From Singulisphaera acidiphila DSM 18658 (GTDB lineage: Bacteria; Planctomycetota; Planctomycetia; Isosphaerales; Isosphaeraceae): a stretch of 64,000 bases of DNA. The translations under genes were made by a program, and so were the position numbers. How positions within the stretch are numbered: the first letter of the stretch is position 1; every line of letters begins with the position of its first letter. Below are positions 54,337 to 63,002 of this stretch, in pieces. The DNA is taken from contig NC_019892.1 in NCBI RefSeq assembly GCF_000242455.2, positions 2,356,001-2,420,000 of the forward strand, in the 5' to 3' direction. A model generated the notes under the pieces. It was not told the DNA's origin. It ran no database searches and saw nothing but the letters and a program-made list of their open reading frames with translations.

Positions 54337-55305
54337 GTGAATGATCAGATGATCGTTTCTCTTATGGCCGGATTGGCCGTCGTCGCCCTTTTCATGGGGA
54401 TCGGCCTGGCCTTCCGTAAATCCGAAGGATTGCAGGCGGAGCAGCGACTCGACGACTTGATCGCGAGGCCCAAGAAAGACGTGGACCTTCGCACCGGAAT
54501 TCTGCTCCGGCCGCCGGCGATCGACCTCGAGACGCCGCAATTCTGGACCAAATTCATCCCCAACCTCGAGAACCTGAGTCGACTCTACGAGCAGGCCGAC
54601 GTCAATCTGCCCTTCAACAGGTTCATGGGAATTGTCGTGATCTTGGCCCTGGCCGGGGCGCTGATTGGTTTCCTGTTCAAGCTTCCTCTCTACCTGGTTC
54701 CGTTGGGCTCGGTGGTGCTCGGGACGACTCCCTTCTTCTGGCTCATCCATCGCAAACAGCGACGGATCAAGAAGTTTCTCGACGCGATGCCCGAAGCCGT
54801 TGAACTGATCGGCCGAGGACTGCGCGCGGGGCATAGCCTGGCTTCGGCCCTGCACCTGGTCTCCGAGGAAATGAAGGGGCCGATTGCCGACGAGTTCGGC
54901 CGCGTCTTCGAAGAGCAGAACCTGGGTATCCCGCTCGAGGTCACCCTTCGCGGCTTGGCTGATCGCGTGCCTTCGGTCGACGTCCGGTTCTTTGTGATCG
55001 CCGTGGTCATTCAACGCGCGACCGGCGGCGATCTTGCCGAGGTCCTCGACAAGATCGGCAAATTGATCCGGCAGCGGTTCGAACTCTTTGGTCACGTCAG
55101 AGCACTCACGGCGGAAGGCCGGCTTTCCGGGATCGTGCTCCTGGCCCTCCCACCGGGGTTGCTCGCATTTCTCTCGATGTCGAATTATGATTATGTCAGC
55201 GTTCTGTTTACGACGCCGATCGGCACCAAGATGCTGGCCATTACGGCCGCCTTTCAACTTTTGGGAGCGTTGATGATCAAAAAGATCGTCGCGATCAAGG
55301 TGTAA
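54337..55305 (+). CDS. tadB: Tad inner-membrane protein TadB
   Basis: The start is GTG at 54337 with GAGAGAGGGG upstream. The 322-residue protein has membrane helices near residues 5-22, 85-130, 265-288 and 300-318 and a GspF/T2SF domain: MPEAVELIGRGLRAGHSLASALHLVSEEMKGP is the conserved helix pair. It is the platform protein that couples the CpaF motor to the pilus. It is followed after 5 bp by tadC, so translation is probably coupled. Confidence 0.9.
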   Translation: MNDQMIVSLMAGLAVVALFMGIGLAFRKSEGLQAEQRLDDLIARPKKDVDLRTGILLRPPAIDLETPQFWTKFIPNLENLSRLYEQADVNLPFNRFMGIVVILALAGALIGFLFKLPLYLVPLGSVVLGTTPFFWLIHRKQRRIKKFLDAMPEAVELIGRGLRAGHSLASALHLVSEEMKGPIADEFGRVFEEQNLGIPLEVTLRGLADRVPSVDVRFFVIAVVIQRATGGDLAEVLDKIGKLIRQRFELFGHVRALTAEGRLSGIVLLALPPGLLAFLSMSNYDYVSVLFTTPIGTKMLAITAAFQLLGALMIKKIVAIKV

Positions 55306-55310
55306 CCAAT

Positions 55311-56261
55311 ATGAGTTGGGAAACGATTGTTCCCTTCGCGGTCTTTCTGACGATCACCCTGGGCGTTTGGGGTTTCCTCACGACGATGGCCGACCGACGG
55401 CCCTCAACGGCCGAGGAGCGACTACGCCGCGTGCTCGACCCGCTGACTCCACAAAACGACAGGAAACTTGCGGAGCAACAGCAGCAGGCGAAGTTCCAGG
55501 CGCGAGTCTCGGAGGCTGCTTCCAAGCTCGGCAAGTCACTCCGGCCGACCAATGAGGTCGAGCTTGGCAAGATTCGGCTCACCCTGCTCAATGCGGGCTT
55601 CCGAAGTGAGCAGGCCGTCATGGCTTACTATGGTTGGAAAATGGTTGGCCTGGTGATCGGGCTTGCGATTGCGGTTCCCCTCTTCGTCACGCGCTACGGC
55701 GCGACCCAGGCCGGGCTGACGTACAGCATTCTGACCGGTGCGGTCGGGTTTTATCTTCCGGATTTCTGTGTGGGGCACATCCGCAAAAAACGGATCGAGG
55801 CGATTTTTCTCGCCTTGCCCGACGCGCTTGACCTGATGGTTGTCTGTGTCGAGGCGGGCCTGGGGCTTGATGCGGCAATGCGTCGGGTGACGTCCGAACT
55901 CTCCAGCTCGTGCCCGGTTTTGTGCGAGGAGTTCGCGATTGCCAACTTCCAGGCGCAGATGGGCCGAGCGCGCAAAGACGTGCTTCGCGACCTGGGAACG
56001 CGGACGGGGGTCGACGACATGCGGGCACTCTCCGCAGTGGTGATCCAGGCGGAGAAGTTCGGCTCGAGCATCGGAGGCGCGCTCCGGGTCCAGTCAGACT
56101 CGATGCGCTTGAGACGCCGTCAGTTAGCGGAGGAGCGGGCTGCGAAGACGGCGGTCAAGATCATGATCCCGCTTGTCCTGTTTATATTTCCAGGCGTATT
56201 TGTGATTCTCGTCGGTCCTGCGGGTATTCAGATTGCCAAGACGATGTTGGGTAAGGGTTGA
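55311..56261 (+). CDS. tadC: Tad inner-membrane protein TadC
   Basis: The 316-residue protein has helices near residues 5-24, 105-150 and 285-305 and a T2SF domain with LPDALDLMVVCVEAGLGLDAAMRRVTSEL and FGSSIGGALRVQSDSMRLRRRQLAEERAAKT, the diagnostic C-terminal block. It pairs with TadB to form the inner-membrane platform. It lies 5 bp after tadB. Residues 45-75 are Gln-rich (AEQQQQAKFQARV). Confidence 0.9.
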   Translation: MSWETIVPFAVFLTITLGVWGFLTTMADRRPSTAEERLRRVLDPLTPQNDRKLAEQQQQAKFQARVSEAASKLGKSLRPTNEVELGKIRLTLLNAGFRSEQAVMAYYGWKMVGLVIGLAIAVPLFVTRYGATQAGLTYSILTGAVGFYLPDFCVGHIRKKRIEAIFLALPDALDLMVVCVEAGLGLDAAMRRVTSELSSSCPVLCEEFAIANFQAQMGRARKDVLRDLGTRTGVDDMRALSAVVIQAEKFGSSIGGALRVQSDSMRLRRRQLAEERAAKTAVKIMIPLVLFIFPGVFVILVGPAGIQIAKTMLGKG

Positions 56262-56288
56262 GGCCGGCTGTCGGATACGAGAAGAGCC

Positions 56289-56633
56289 ATGCGTAAAAAC
56301 GCCTCCTTCGCACTCGAACAGCGTCCAAGAAAACGCCGAAGCAGGCTCATGACCTTGGCGGTCATCTCCCTGCTCCTGATTCTCTCGCCGCTCTTTTACG
56401 AAGCGGGACTCCTCTGTTTTGCATCCTGGAAGGGTCTGTTCGGGGCCTACCCGCACGTACAGACCCCCATTCTTGACTTCCTGAGCGGGGGCTACGAGAC
56501 GGCGAGATTTGACATTAGACAGATGTTTTCGAGTTTATTTCGTCAAGGGGCCTGGAAGTCGTCGCACGTGATCACGTTCGCGATCTGCTGGACCGGTGCT
56601 CTCGCCATGCTCCTCCGCAAGGGCGCAGCTTGA
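56289..56633 (+). CDS. small membrane protein at the end of the Tad operon
   Basis: The 114-residue protein begins basic (RKNASFALEQRPRKRRSR), followed by a membrane helix (residues 21-40) and a second hydrophobic segment at 93-110. It is not a recognisable pilin: there is no Glu5-type helix and no prepilin cleavage site. It starts 27 bp after tadC in the same direction, so co-transcription is likely. Its role in secretion is an inference from position. Confidence 0.6.
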   Translation: MRKNASFALEQRPRKRRSRLMTLAVISLLLILSPLFYEAGLLCFASWKGLFGAYPHVQTPILDFLSGGYETARFDIRQMFSSLFRQGAWKSSHVITFAICWTGALAMLLRKGAA

Positions 56634-56809
56634 CTCGCGTGTCGTCGTTCCGCGTCGCCTGCCGGACTGGTAGCGGCCTCCTCTGGGGAGACGGGGGGCG
56701 ACGATGGATCGAGCGGAGGATCGCCGGCAACGATCGTTCCGGATCTCGCGGATGGCGCAATTACTCGTCGCCTTGTGTCTTCGGCAGCACCCCTCGCGCA
56801 GCCGATCGG

Positions 56810-57214
56810 CTATTGTAGCGGGAGGCCGATCTGCCGGGCTTGCGCCGCGGAATCTCTGACACCCCAGCGGCGCAGGATTTTCCCATCGCGGATGACAAAC
56901 CATTCCATCGCGACCAGCTCGTAGGATTTGCCGGTAGGCTCGTGGCCGAAGAAAGGGCGAACGAAGGCGCCGCGCTCGGTGAATCGGACGGCTACGCAAT
57001 CGCCCTCGACGATCATCTCCTCGATCATGAGGTTGATGGAAAGGCCCTCGATTAGCTGCCGCCACACCGCAAGGGCTTTCTCCATCTGGCCGGCGCCGAG
57101 TACACCTTGAATCTCGGCATCAGGGGCAAAGAGACGCTGGAGTCCAGCGAGGTCTCCCTGATTGAAGGCTTCAACGTACTCGCGAACGACTTGCTTGTGA
57201 ATCTCTCCGGCCAC
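56810..57214 (-). CDS. SnoaL-like / NTF2-superfamily protein (ester cyclase type)
   Basis: The 134-residue single-domain protein starts KQVVREYVEAFNQGDLAGLQRLFAPDAEIQG, a hallmark of SnoaL-like polyketide cyclase relatives, and ends with WFVIRDGKILRRWGVRD. The fold is a cone-shaped NTF2 barrel. Catalytic His/Asp residues are only partly visible (His in FGHEPTG). Members isomerise or bind small ligands; the substrate here is unknown. It is the gene next to the Tad operon on the other strand. Confidence 0.8.
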   Translation of the reverse strand: MAGEIHKQVVREYVEAFNQGDLAGLQRLFAPDAEIQGVLGAGQMEKALAVWRQLIEGLSINLMIEEMIVEGDCVAVRFTERGAFVRPFFGHEPTGKSYELVAMEWFVIRDGKILRRWGVRDSAAQARQIGLPLQ

Positions 57215-57396
57215 AGCTCTCTCCCTGCGTTCTGGACGGCTTGGTCACGTCCCTTGCCTCGAAAAGAATTGCAGGCATCCTACCCGTTCGAGGATTGCAA
57301 GGGCCAGATCCTGACTACGGACGGCGGCTTCGCGCAACGATTGCAGCCGGTTGGCGAAGGATGCCTTTGGAATGGGACGGCAATGGTTGGGAAGGC

Positions 57397-58701
57397 TCAG
57401 CGGAGATCGTCCGGACGTGCGGAGGGCCGCAGTTCTTGCAGGAGGGTCCGAATGACCTGCTTCTCCTCTGCGGGCAGGTAGGTGTAATCGTGCGCGATTG
57501 TTGAGGGATCGAGCGCCCGTTCCAGCTCGAGATCCACCAAGTGGCTGAGCGGTTGGGGGAGACCGGCGAAGGCCGGCGAGTCGATCATGTACGAGCAACG
57601 GTAACGCATGAGCCGGGTACTCAGTTCCAGGTCGCGGAGCGAGCGGCCGTTGGATCCGACGCGACGCTTGGCCAGGAAGTCGGCCTTGAACGGTTCGGCT
57701 CCCGGCACGCCTCCCGGGGGAAGCGGCACCTCATCGGCGAACAGCAGGTAGCGGACGAGTCCGCGGGCCAGCGACTCCAACTCGGATTTGACCGGCTCGG
57801 AGCGGCCGGCATGCTCGTGGAGGAGCGTCCGCGTGCGATAGGTCGCGCTGACGGCGCGGTTGACGAATCCAACCTGGTGTTCGTGGAGGAGCTGCGGCAG
57901 GAGGTTGCTGGTTGGCACGGGATAGCGGCTCAGGTCGAATAGCTCGCCCGGTTCCATCGACCGTTCCTTGGCCCCCTTCGAGGTCCACTCGATGAGGATG
58001 TTGCCCCAATGTTGCTTGAAGTCAGGGGCGTCGGTGACCAACCAGCCGCCGAAACGCTGGTCGAACGGGACGCCGTGCCCGCTCAAGCCGCGACGGAACG
58101 CTTTCTCACCCCCGCCCGTGATGCCCGGTACGACCGATTCGATCACCAGTTGCGGGATCTCGTCCATTTCGGGCGTCGCGTGACAGGTCAAACAGTTCTC
58201 GGTCCGCCGGATCCGTGGAACCTTCCCGGCCTCAGGGCGACCGAAGATGTAGAACATGGCGCCTCGCGCGGGATCAATCGAGATCACCTCGAGCTGTCCA
58301 CCCGGCACGAAGCCCACATAGGTGTCATCGTTGAAGTAAAGCGCCCGAGGGCGCCGGGGCGAAATGATCGTTTTCTGAAAGCTCGTGGCCGAGGTGACGA
58401 GCATCTGCGAGGAGACGGGGATGTCAAGCGCACGCAGCAAGTTCCGCAGCAATGCGAGCTCGTCGTCCCCCTCCAGAGACGCGCGGCCGGTGTCGAGGTC
58501 GGCCTTGAGGCGAGCAAAACGATCCTCGGTTGGCAGCGTGTCGTATCCGTGGAGCGGATTGTTGACGCCGAGCGGCTCCGCCCCGCGAGTCGACTGGCGG
58601 AAAGCCAAGGTACTCAAGAGCGCGAACACGAGCAGGACAGATCGACCCCACGGGACCACGACGCTCCGCTGATGTTCATGGTGATCTGCTGGCATGAACA
58701 C
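57397..58701 (-). CDS. exported protein with a CxxCH (cytochrome c-like) motif
   Basis: The 434-residue protein has a hydrophobic N-terminal segment (residues 19-37) that is a signal peptide or anchor. A single CLTCH at 170-174 in TENCLTCHATPEMDEIPQLV is a heme c attachment site; a likely axial Met follows at 179 or later. The rest (DDTYVGFVPGGQLEVISIDP before, WLVTDAPDFKQHWGNILIEW after) is not a known domain to me. It looks like a planctomycete-specific exported heme protein. It follows the rhodanese gene on the same strand with a 170-bp gap that holds a hairpin. Confidence 0.72.
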   Translation of the reverse strand: MFMPADHHEHQRSVVVPWGRSVLLVFALLSTLAFRQSTRGAEPLGVNNPLHGYDTLPTEDRFARLKADLDTGRASLEGDDELALLRNLLRALDIPVSSQMLVTSATSFQKTIISPRRPRALYFNDDTYVGFVPGGQLEVISIDPARGAMFYIFGRPEAGKVPRIRRTENCLTCHATPEMDEIPQLVIESVVPGITGGGEKAFRRGLSGHGVPFDQRFGGWLVTDAPDFKQHWGNILIEWTSKGAKERSMEPGELFDLSRYPVPTSNLLPQLLHEHQVGFVNRAVSATYRTRTLLHEHAGRSEPVKSELESLARGLVRYLLFADEVPLPPGGVPGAEPFKADFLAKRRVGSNGRSLRDLELSTRLMRYRCSYMIDSPAFAGLPQPLSHLVDLELERALDPSTIAHDYTYLPAEEKQVIRTLLQELRPSARPDDLR

Positions 58702-58802
58702 GTGATTCCTTTCGGGTCAGTCGGTCATCATTCATCATATTGAAGTGGCCTGCCGGAGAGTCTCACGGGGCCGACTGTGAGGACGTGATCGAGTCGACGA
58801 AG

Positions 58803-58828
58803 CCGGGCAGCCGATGGCGGCTGCCCGG
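58803..58828 (-). terminator. hairpin downstream of the rhodanese gene
   Basis: An 11-bp perfect stem CCGGGCAGCCG with its complement encloses ATGG. It begins 45 bp after the rhodanese stop on the minus strand. No T run follows, so it may be a terminator of weak type or an mRNA-stabilising hairpin. Confidence 0.55.
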
Positions 58829-58873
58829 TCGTTCCCACTCGCAGGGGTCAACGTGCGTCGACCCGAGTTGAGG

Positions 58874-59269
58874 TTACTTGGCGGGTTCTACCGGGGCGCC
58901 CGTGGCCTTCCAGCCGAAGATGCCCTTGGCGTAGTGCTTGATGTTGGTATACCCCAGCTCCTTCGCGGCGCGGGCCGCCGAGCGGTAGGCGGTGCACTGC
59001 TCGTTCGCGCAGTAGGCGACGATCAGGGTGGACTTGTCGGCCGGAAGCTTTGCGGCGAGGTCCTTCTTCGCCGTCTGGAAATCGATCGCGGTGGGAATGT
59101 GCCCGTCCTTGTACGAGTCCGACCCGTTCGCGTCGAGCAGGGTGACCTTCTTGGACTCGACCGCCTTAAGCAGCTCGTCATGCGTGATGTTGGGATAAGT
59201 CGGATCGGCGGCCTGAGCGGTTCCGGCTCCGACGATCAAGGCAACGGCCAGCGCGAGAACATGTCGCAT
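58874..59269 (-). CDS. exported rhodanese-like domain protein
   Basis: The 131-residue protein has a signal peptide (residues 1-20, ALAVALIVGAGTAQA) and one rhodanese domain. The active-site Cys is Cys87 in VAYCANEQCTAYRSA; a second Cys at 92 could form a disulfide with it. The start LLDANGSDSYKDGHIPTAID is the conserved CH2A-type block. It would bind or transfer sulfane sulfur in the periplasm. The genes on both sides are on the same strand and also encode envelope proteins with cysteines. Confidence 0.85.
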   Translation of the reverse strand: MRHVLALAVALIVGAGTAQAADPTYPNITHDELLKAVESKKVTLLDANGSDSYKDGHIPTAIDFQTAKKDLAAKLPADKSTLIVAYCANEQCTAYRSAARAAKELGYTNIKHYAKGIFGWKATGAPVEPAK

Positions 59270-59353
59270 AGAACTCTCCTTAAAGGGTTGAGAAACTTCC
59301 GTAACGTGAGAGGAACACGAGTGGGGAACGGGAGGGATCGCACGAGGAACGTG

Positions 59354-60046
59354 CTAACGCTGAATCTCCAGGCGAGTGGCTACGAGCAGCGATCGACCGT
59401 GCTCGGTGTGGACGGTCCCTTCGGCCAGGATCTGTAACGGAGTGCGGCAGCAACCCTGCCTGCGCTTGAAATCACGACTGATCGAATTGTCGCTCAGGAA
59501 GAGGGTTTGCTCACCTTCCCCCTCTCGAATGCGGACCGCCGGCTGACATTCCTTTGTCTGGTGAAGCGTGCAGTGGGCGCACACGGCCTTTCCGTGGAGC
59601 GAAATATGCGTTGCCAGGCCCCGGCTCGATTCCAGGACGGCGGGCACCGGGGACGGGTTGTTCACCCTTTCCCGTTTCGATCCCGACCACTGGGCGATGA
59701 TCGCGATCGGTATTGTGAGGCTCGCGGCGATCCCTACCGCCAGTCGCCAATACCTGTGCAGTGGCGTCGGTTTGGAGGGTCGCTGGGGTGTCGTCGCTGG
59801 AACAACCTTGAGCATTTCGCCGGCTTCGGCCTGGATTCGGGACTGAACTCCTTGCCAAAAGACTTCGGGCGCTCGATGCGGCGTGAGGTCTTGGGCCAAG
59901 AGATCCGAGAGCATCAGATGTTCACGCACGTTGCGGAGTCGGTCCGGATCGTGTTCGAGCCCCCGGCAAAGTTCTTCGGCGTCCGACTCGGAAAGGGAAC
60001 CGTCGAGCAGTTGGCCGAGCAGTTCGTGATAACGTGTCTCGGTCAT
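59354..60046 (-). CDS. anti-sigma-like membrane protein with Cys-rich C-terminal domain
   Basis: The 230-residue protein starts 4 bp inside the end of the sigma factor gene (ATGA overlap). Residues 1-80 resemble the helical anti-sigma N-domain of planctomycete ECF partners (ETRYHELLGQLLDGSLSESDAEELCRGL). One membrane helix lies at 101-119. The outer domain (140-230) has Cys156, Cys159, Cys167 and Cys199-Cys200 in AVCAHCTLHQTKEC and RRQGCCRTPL, resembling the DUF6370 type with a metal or redox site. It probably holds the sigma factor at the membrane until the Cys domain is changed. Confidence 0.75.
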   Translation of the reverse strand: MTETRYHELLGQLLDGSLSESDAEELCRGLEHDPDRLRNVREHLMLSDLLAQDLTPHRAPEVFWQGVQSRIQAEAGEMLKVVPATTPQRPSKPTPLHRYWRLAVGIAASLTIPIAIIAQWSGSKRERVNNPSPVPAVLESSRGLATHISLHGKAVCAHCTLHQTKECQPAVRIREGEGEQTLFLSDNSISRDFKRRQGCCRTPLQILAEGTVHTEHGRSLLVATRLEIQR

Positions 60047-60582
60047 TGCCACATCTCCCCCATCTTGCGCTCGACACAACCCTTCACGAGCTGTCGCAGG
60101 CGGAGGAGCCTTTGACGGAGGGTGTCGGCGCGCGTCTGCAATCGCGCAGCCATCGTCTCGGCGAGTTCTCCTTCGGCGTAGCGCTGCACGAGCAGCTTTC
60201 TTCCGGCTTCCGGCAGCTCTTGCAAGCAAGCCCGTAACGCGTCGAGCCATTCCGTCGCGGGCATTGCATGTTCCGGCTCGGCCCGGTCGATCAGGAGGTC
60301 AGCCAGTCCGCCTGCGAGCAGGCGTGTCCTGCGTCCGACCTTGCGACGTTCGTTGGCGGCGAGATGCCGAGCGATGCCACGAAGCCAGCGCCCGGCGTCA
60401 CAGCTGGGATCCCAATCGTCGAGCTTTCGGTAGGCAACGAGAAAGGTCTCCTGAGCGAGGTCATCCACCCAGGCCGCGCTCACCCCCAACGCACGGATAA
60501 AGGCACGCACTCCGGCCTGATGCTCTCGCACCAGCATTTCGAGTGTGGCTGCACGCGCGTCGGCCAACACAAGATCATTCAC
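60043..60582 (-). CDS. ECF-type RNA polymerase sigma factor
   Basis: The product has about 179 residues if it starts at the GTG at 60582; an ATG at 60768 would add a basic extension without domain character. Region 2 is WVDDLAQETFLVAYRKLDDWD (residues 38-58) and region 4 is LPEAGRKLLVQRYAEGELAETMAARLQTRADTLRQRLLRLRQL near the end. Length and order are those of an ECF sigma. The 4-bp overlap with the anti-sigma gene shows the usual pairing. No consensus target promoter could be read. Confidence 0.82.
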   Translation of the reverse strand: MNDLVLADARAATLEMLVREHQAGVRAFIRALGVSAAWVDDLAQETFLVAYRKLDDWDPSCDAGRWLRGIARHLAANERRKVGRRTRLLAGGLADLLIDRAEPEHAMPATEWLDALRACLQELPEAGRKLLVQRYAEGELAETMAARLQTRADTLRQRLLRLRQLVKGCVERKMGEMWQ

Positions 60583-60979
60583 CTGCGGTGGAAGGCCAAT
60601 CCCAGGGGAAGTCTCCGATGCGAAGGCGGGGCTCGGTCGCAACTCGGTCCTCCGAAATGCCTTCCGATCAGTCGTTCCGCGTCTGGCTTGGAGTCGCGTT
60701 CGGGGATCAATGAGCGATCGGCCTGGAAAACGACCGTAACTTGGGTCTGCTCGGCCTCGCTTCTTCATGACAGTATTGTCGCGAGCGCGCCGGGCGTGAC
60801 AAAAAAACAGACAAAAGGGAAAAAACATCCCGGTTGGAAACCGTCAAATCATGGGCTTTGAGACGGGATGCCGCTCAGTACGAATGCAGCGAAACCTCGG
60901 GAATGCTTCCCAACGTTGACGGGGTCGCCGATCAAGAGCATGGATCTCGCGGTCTGATTTGATCATCCCAAGGAGGATC

Positions 60980-62260
60980 TCAGAGTCGAGTTTCCCTACT
61001 TTGAGCAAGCCTCCGATTCGGAGTGGCCGAAAAGCGTCGGGCGAGGCCATAGCCCAAGGTTGTCACAACGACGGTCAGCGGGAATATGGTTCCGATGAGC
61101 AGCCCGGCGCGGAGACCGGAGTCGCCAAGATCGGGTAGCAGGTCCGCAAGATCACTGAATGCGCCTTGGGAACTGACGGTCGCGTCGGCAACCGCCCCGG
61201 CCAGCCACGGGCCTGCCGCCGCTCCGGCATCGCCGAAGACCGCAAGAACCCCGAACATCGCTGCGCCGCCGTGGGGAAACCGTGCTGCGGCGAGGCTGAA
61301 CGTGCCCGGCCAGAGCAGGCAACTGGCCAACCCACACAACGAGCACCCGACCAGGCTCAGGACCGGGTTGTTCGAGAGCGCCGCCGTGAGATAGCAAGCG
61401 ATCGCAAGCGTTCCGCACCCCACCATCGCGGGGATCAGCGGGATCTTCTGCCCCCAAAGTCCGTAGACGATCCGCCCGATGCCCATGAGCACTGCGAAGA
61501 GGCAAGGCCCGGCGAGGTCTCCCCAGATCTTCGGCATCCCCAGGCCCTGTTCGGCGAACAGCGAGGACCACTGAGACATGGTCAACTCGGTGGCCCCCGC
61601 CCCCAGCATCAGCACCAACGCGGCCGCAAAGGCGGGAGCCGTGAAGAGTTTCCCGAGTGAGGTGCGGTGCTCGTCGGGGATCGTCTGCGGGAGGGGGACT
61701 CGGAGGAAAGCGACGAGATTCATCAGCGGCACCACCGCCCAGACTACCGGCAGGACCGGCCAGGCGGTGTGCCCGATCCCAGCCAGCAGCAAAGTTGTGC
61801 CCACGACCACGGCAACCTGGCCCCAGCAATAGAACGAGTGGAGCAGGCTCATCATGGCGGCCTTATGCTCCGGCGGGGTAGGCATCGCGTCGACGATAGG
61901 ACTCAGCAAGACTTCCAGCAGCCCACCGCCAATCGCATACACGACGATCGCCAGGCAGAGGCCCAGGTACGGCGACGGCAGCACGAACGGCAAGACCGCC
62001 ATCAGCACCAGGCCCACCACGCAGAGCACATGAGCCAGGACCATCGGCGCACGATAGCCCGTGCGGTCCACCACCTTGACCGCAACGAGATCAGTGATCA
62101 GTTGGGTGGCGAAATTCAGCAGGATCAGGCGGCCAAGCCTCTCGTAAGGGATCTGGTAACGGGCCTGGAAGATGATGAACAACAAGGGGGCGAGGTTGTT
62201 CACGATGGCCTGAGTCACATACCCGGCATAGCAGGCGCGGCGAGTGTGGTCGAAGGTCAT
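60980..62260 (-). CDS. major facilitator superfamily transporter
   Basis: The start is placed at the ATG at 62260. The 426-residue protein has 12 hydrophobic helices in two bundles, with a cytosolic loop around residues 190-215 (PLPQTIPDEHRTSLGK). The pattern GxxxDRxGxR is degenerate (VKVVDRTGYRAPM at about residues 60-72). GDLAGPCLFAVLMGIGRIVYGLWGQK and CGLASCLLWPGTFSLAAARFPHGGAAMFGVLAVFGDAGAAAGP fit sugar/FHS-type MFS proteins of planctomycetes and bacteroidetes. Substrate is not readable. Confidence 0.85.
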   Translation of the reverse strand: MTFDHTRRACYAGYVTQAIVNNLAPLLFIIFQARYQIPYERLGRLILLNFATQLITDLVAVKVVDRTGYRAPMVLAHVLCVVGLVLMAVLPFVLPSPYLGLCLAIVVYAIGGGLLEVLLSPIVDAMPTPPEHKAAMMSLLHSFYCWGQVAVVVGTTLLLAGIGHTAWPVLPVVWAVVPLMNLVAFLRVPLPQTIPDEHRTSLGKLFTAPAFAAALVLMLGAGATELTMSQWSSLFAEQGLGMPKIWGDLAGPCLFAVLMGIGRIVYGLWGQKIPLIPAMVGCGTLAIACYLTAALSNNPVLSLVGCSLCGLASCLLWPGTFSLAAARFPHGGAAMFGVLAVFGDAGAAAGPWLAGAVADATVSSQGAFSDLADLLPDLGDSGLRAGLLIGTIFPLTVVVTTLGYGLARRFSATPNRRLAQSRETRL

Positions 62261-62815
62261 TATGGTCTCAGGACTCGCCGATTGTGATGAGCGGGGGCGG
62301 ATGGGCATCGCGGTAAGCCGATCCCGAAAAGGCTACCGCGAATCCGATCTGTGAGAAAGGCTCAGGCTGCCCCCCATGCCTCGCCGTTCGGGCACGCGGT
62401 GGTTGGGAACGTTGGTGCCGGGACGAACCCGTGGCGATTCATACGACGTCGTGTGCGACGGCTGTGGTGATCGTTCTGTCAAACAATCACTACCGGAATA
62501 GTAATTTAAGGGCACAGCTTACCCGAGAGAAGGCCACTCACGAACCTACCCGGGAGGTGCCTGGTCTTGGCCACATCAGGGGCAATTCGCGGTGGCTGGT
62601 GGACGTTACCGAATCCTGCGATCAAACTTCTTCGGAAAGGTCTAGCGGGCAGGAGTTCAGGTCGGTAGAATCTCCCATGTCGAAACACACTGGAGCATTC
62701 GGGCTGACTCGGCTGTTTTTGGCTGAACAGTATCGTCTGATCCCATGGTGATCTCGACGCAAACGCGGCCTGCAAGTGACGTAAGCCTCGAACCAGTCCG
62801 CGATTGCAGTGCTTT
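62261..62815. other. intergenic region before tRNA-Leu, no gene seen
   Basis: This separates the MFS gene from the tRNA. Short frames on both strands have no protein character. The region should contain the tRNA promoter. Confidence 0.35.
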
Positions 62816-62898
62816 GCCGAAGTGGCGGAATGGCAGACGCGCCGGACTCAAAATCCGGTGGGGTAACACCCGTGTGGGTTCAAGTCCCACCTTCGGTA
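62816..62898 (+). tRNA. tRNA-Leu (CAA)
   Basis: The 83-base molecule folds as a class II tRNA: acceptor GCCGAAG / CTTCGGT, D arm around TGGCGGAATGGCAGACGC, anticodon arm CCGGA-CTCAAAA-TCCGG giving anticodon CAA, a variable arm GGGGTAACACCC of Leu type, and T arm GTGGG-TTCAAGT-CCCAC. Discriminator is A. The CCA end is not encoded. The anticodon reads UUG leucine codons. Confidence 0.92.
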
Positions 62899-63002
62899 CT
62901 ATAGACTTACGGCGATTTGTTGAAGTTGCAGAACGAAGACCTTCTGCACTTCTTCTGCACACGCTGGGCTGGAATTGGGGTGACGTTGCCCGGAGAGCCG
63001 AC

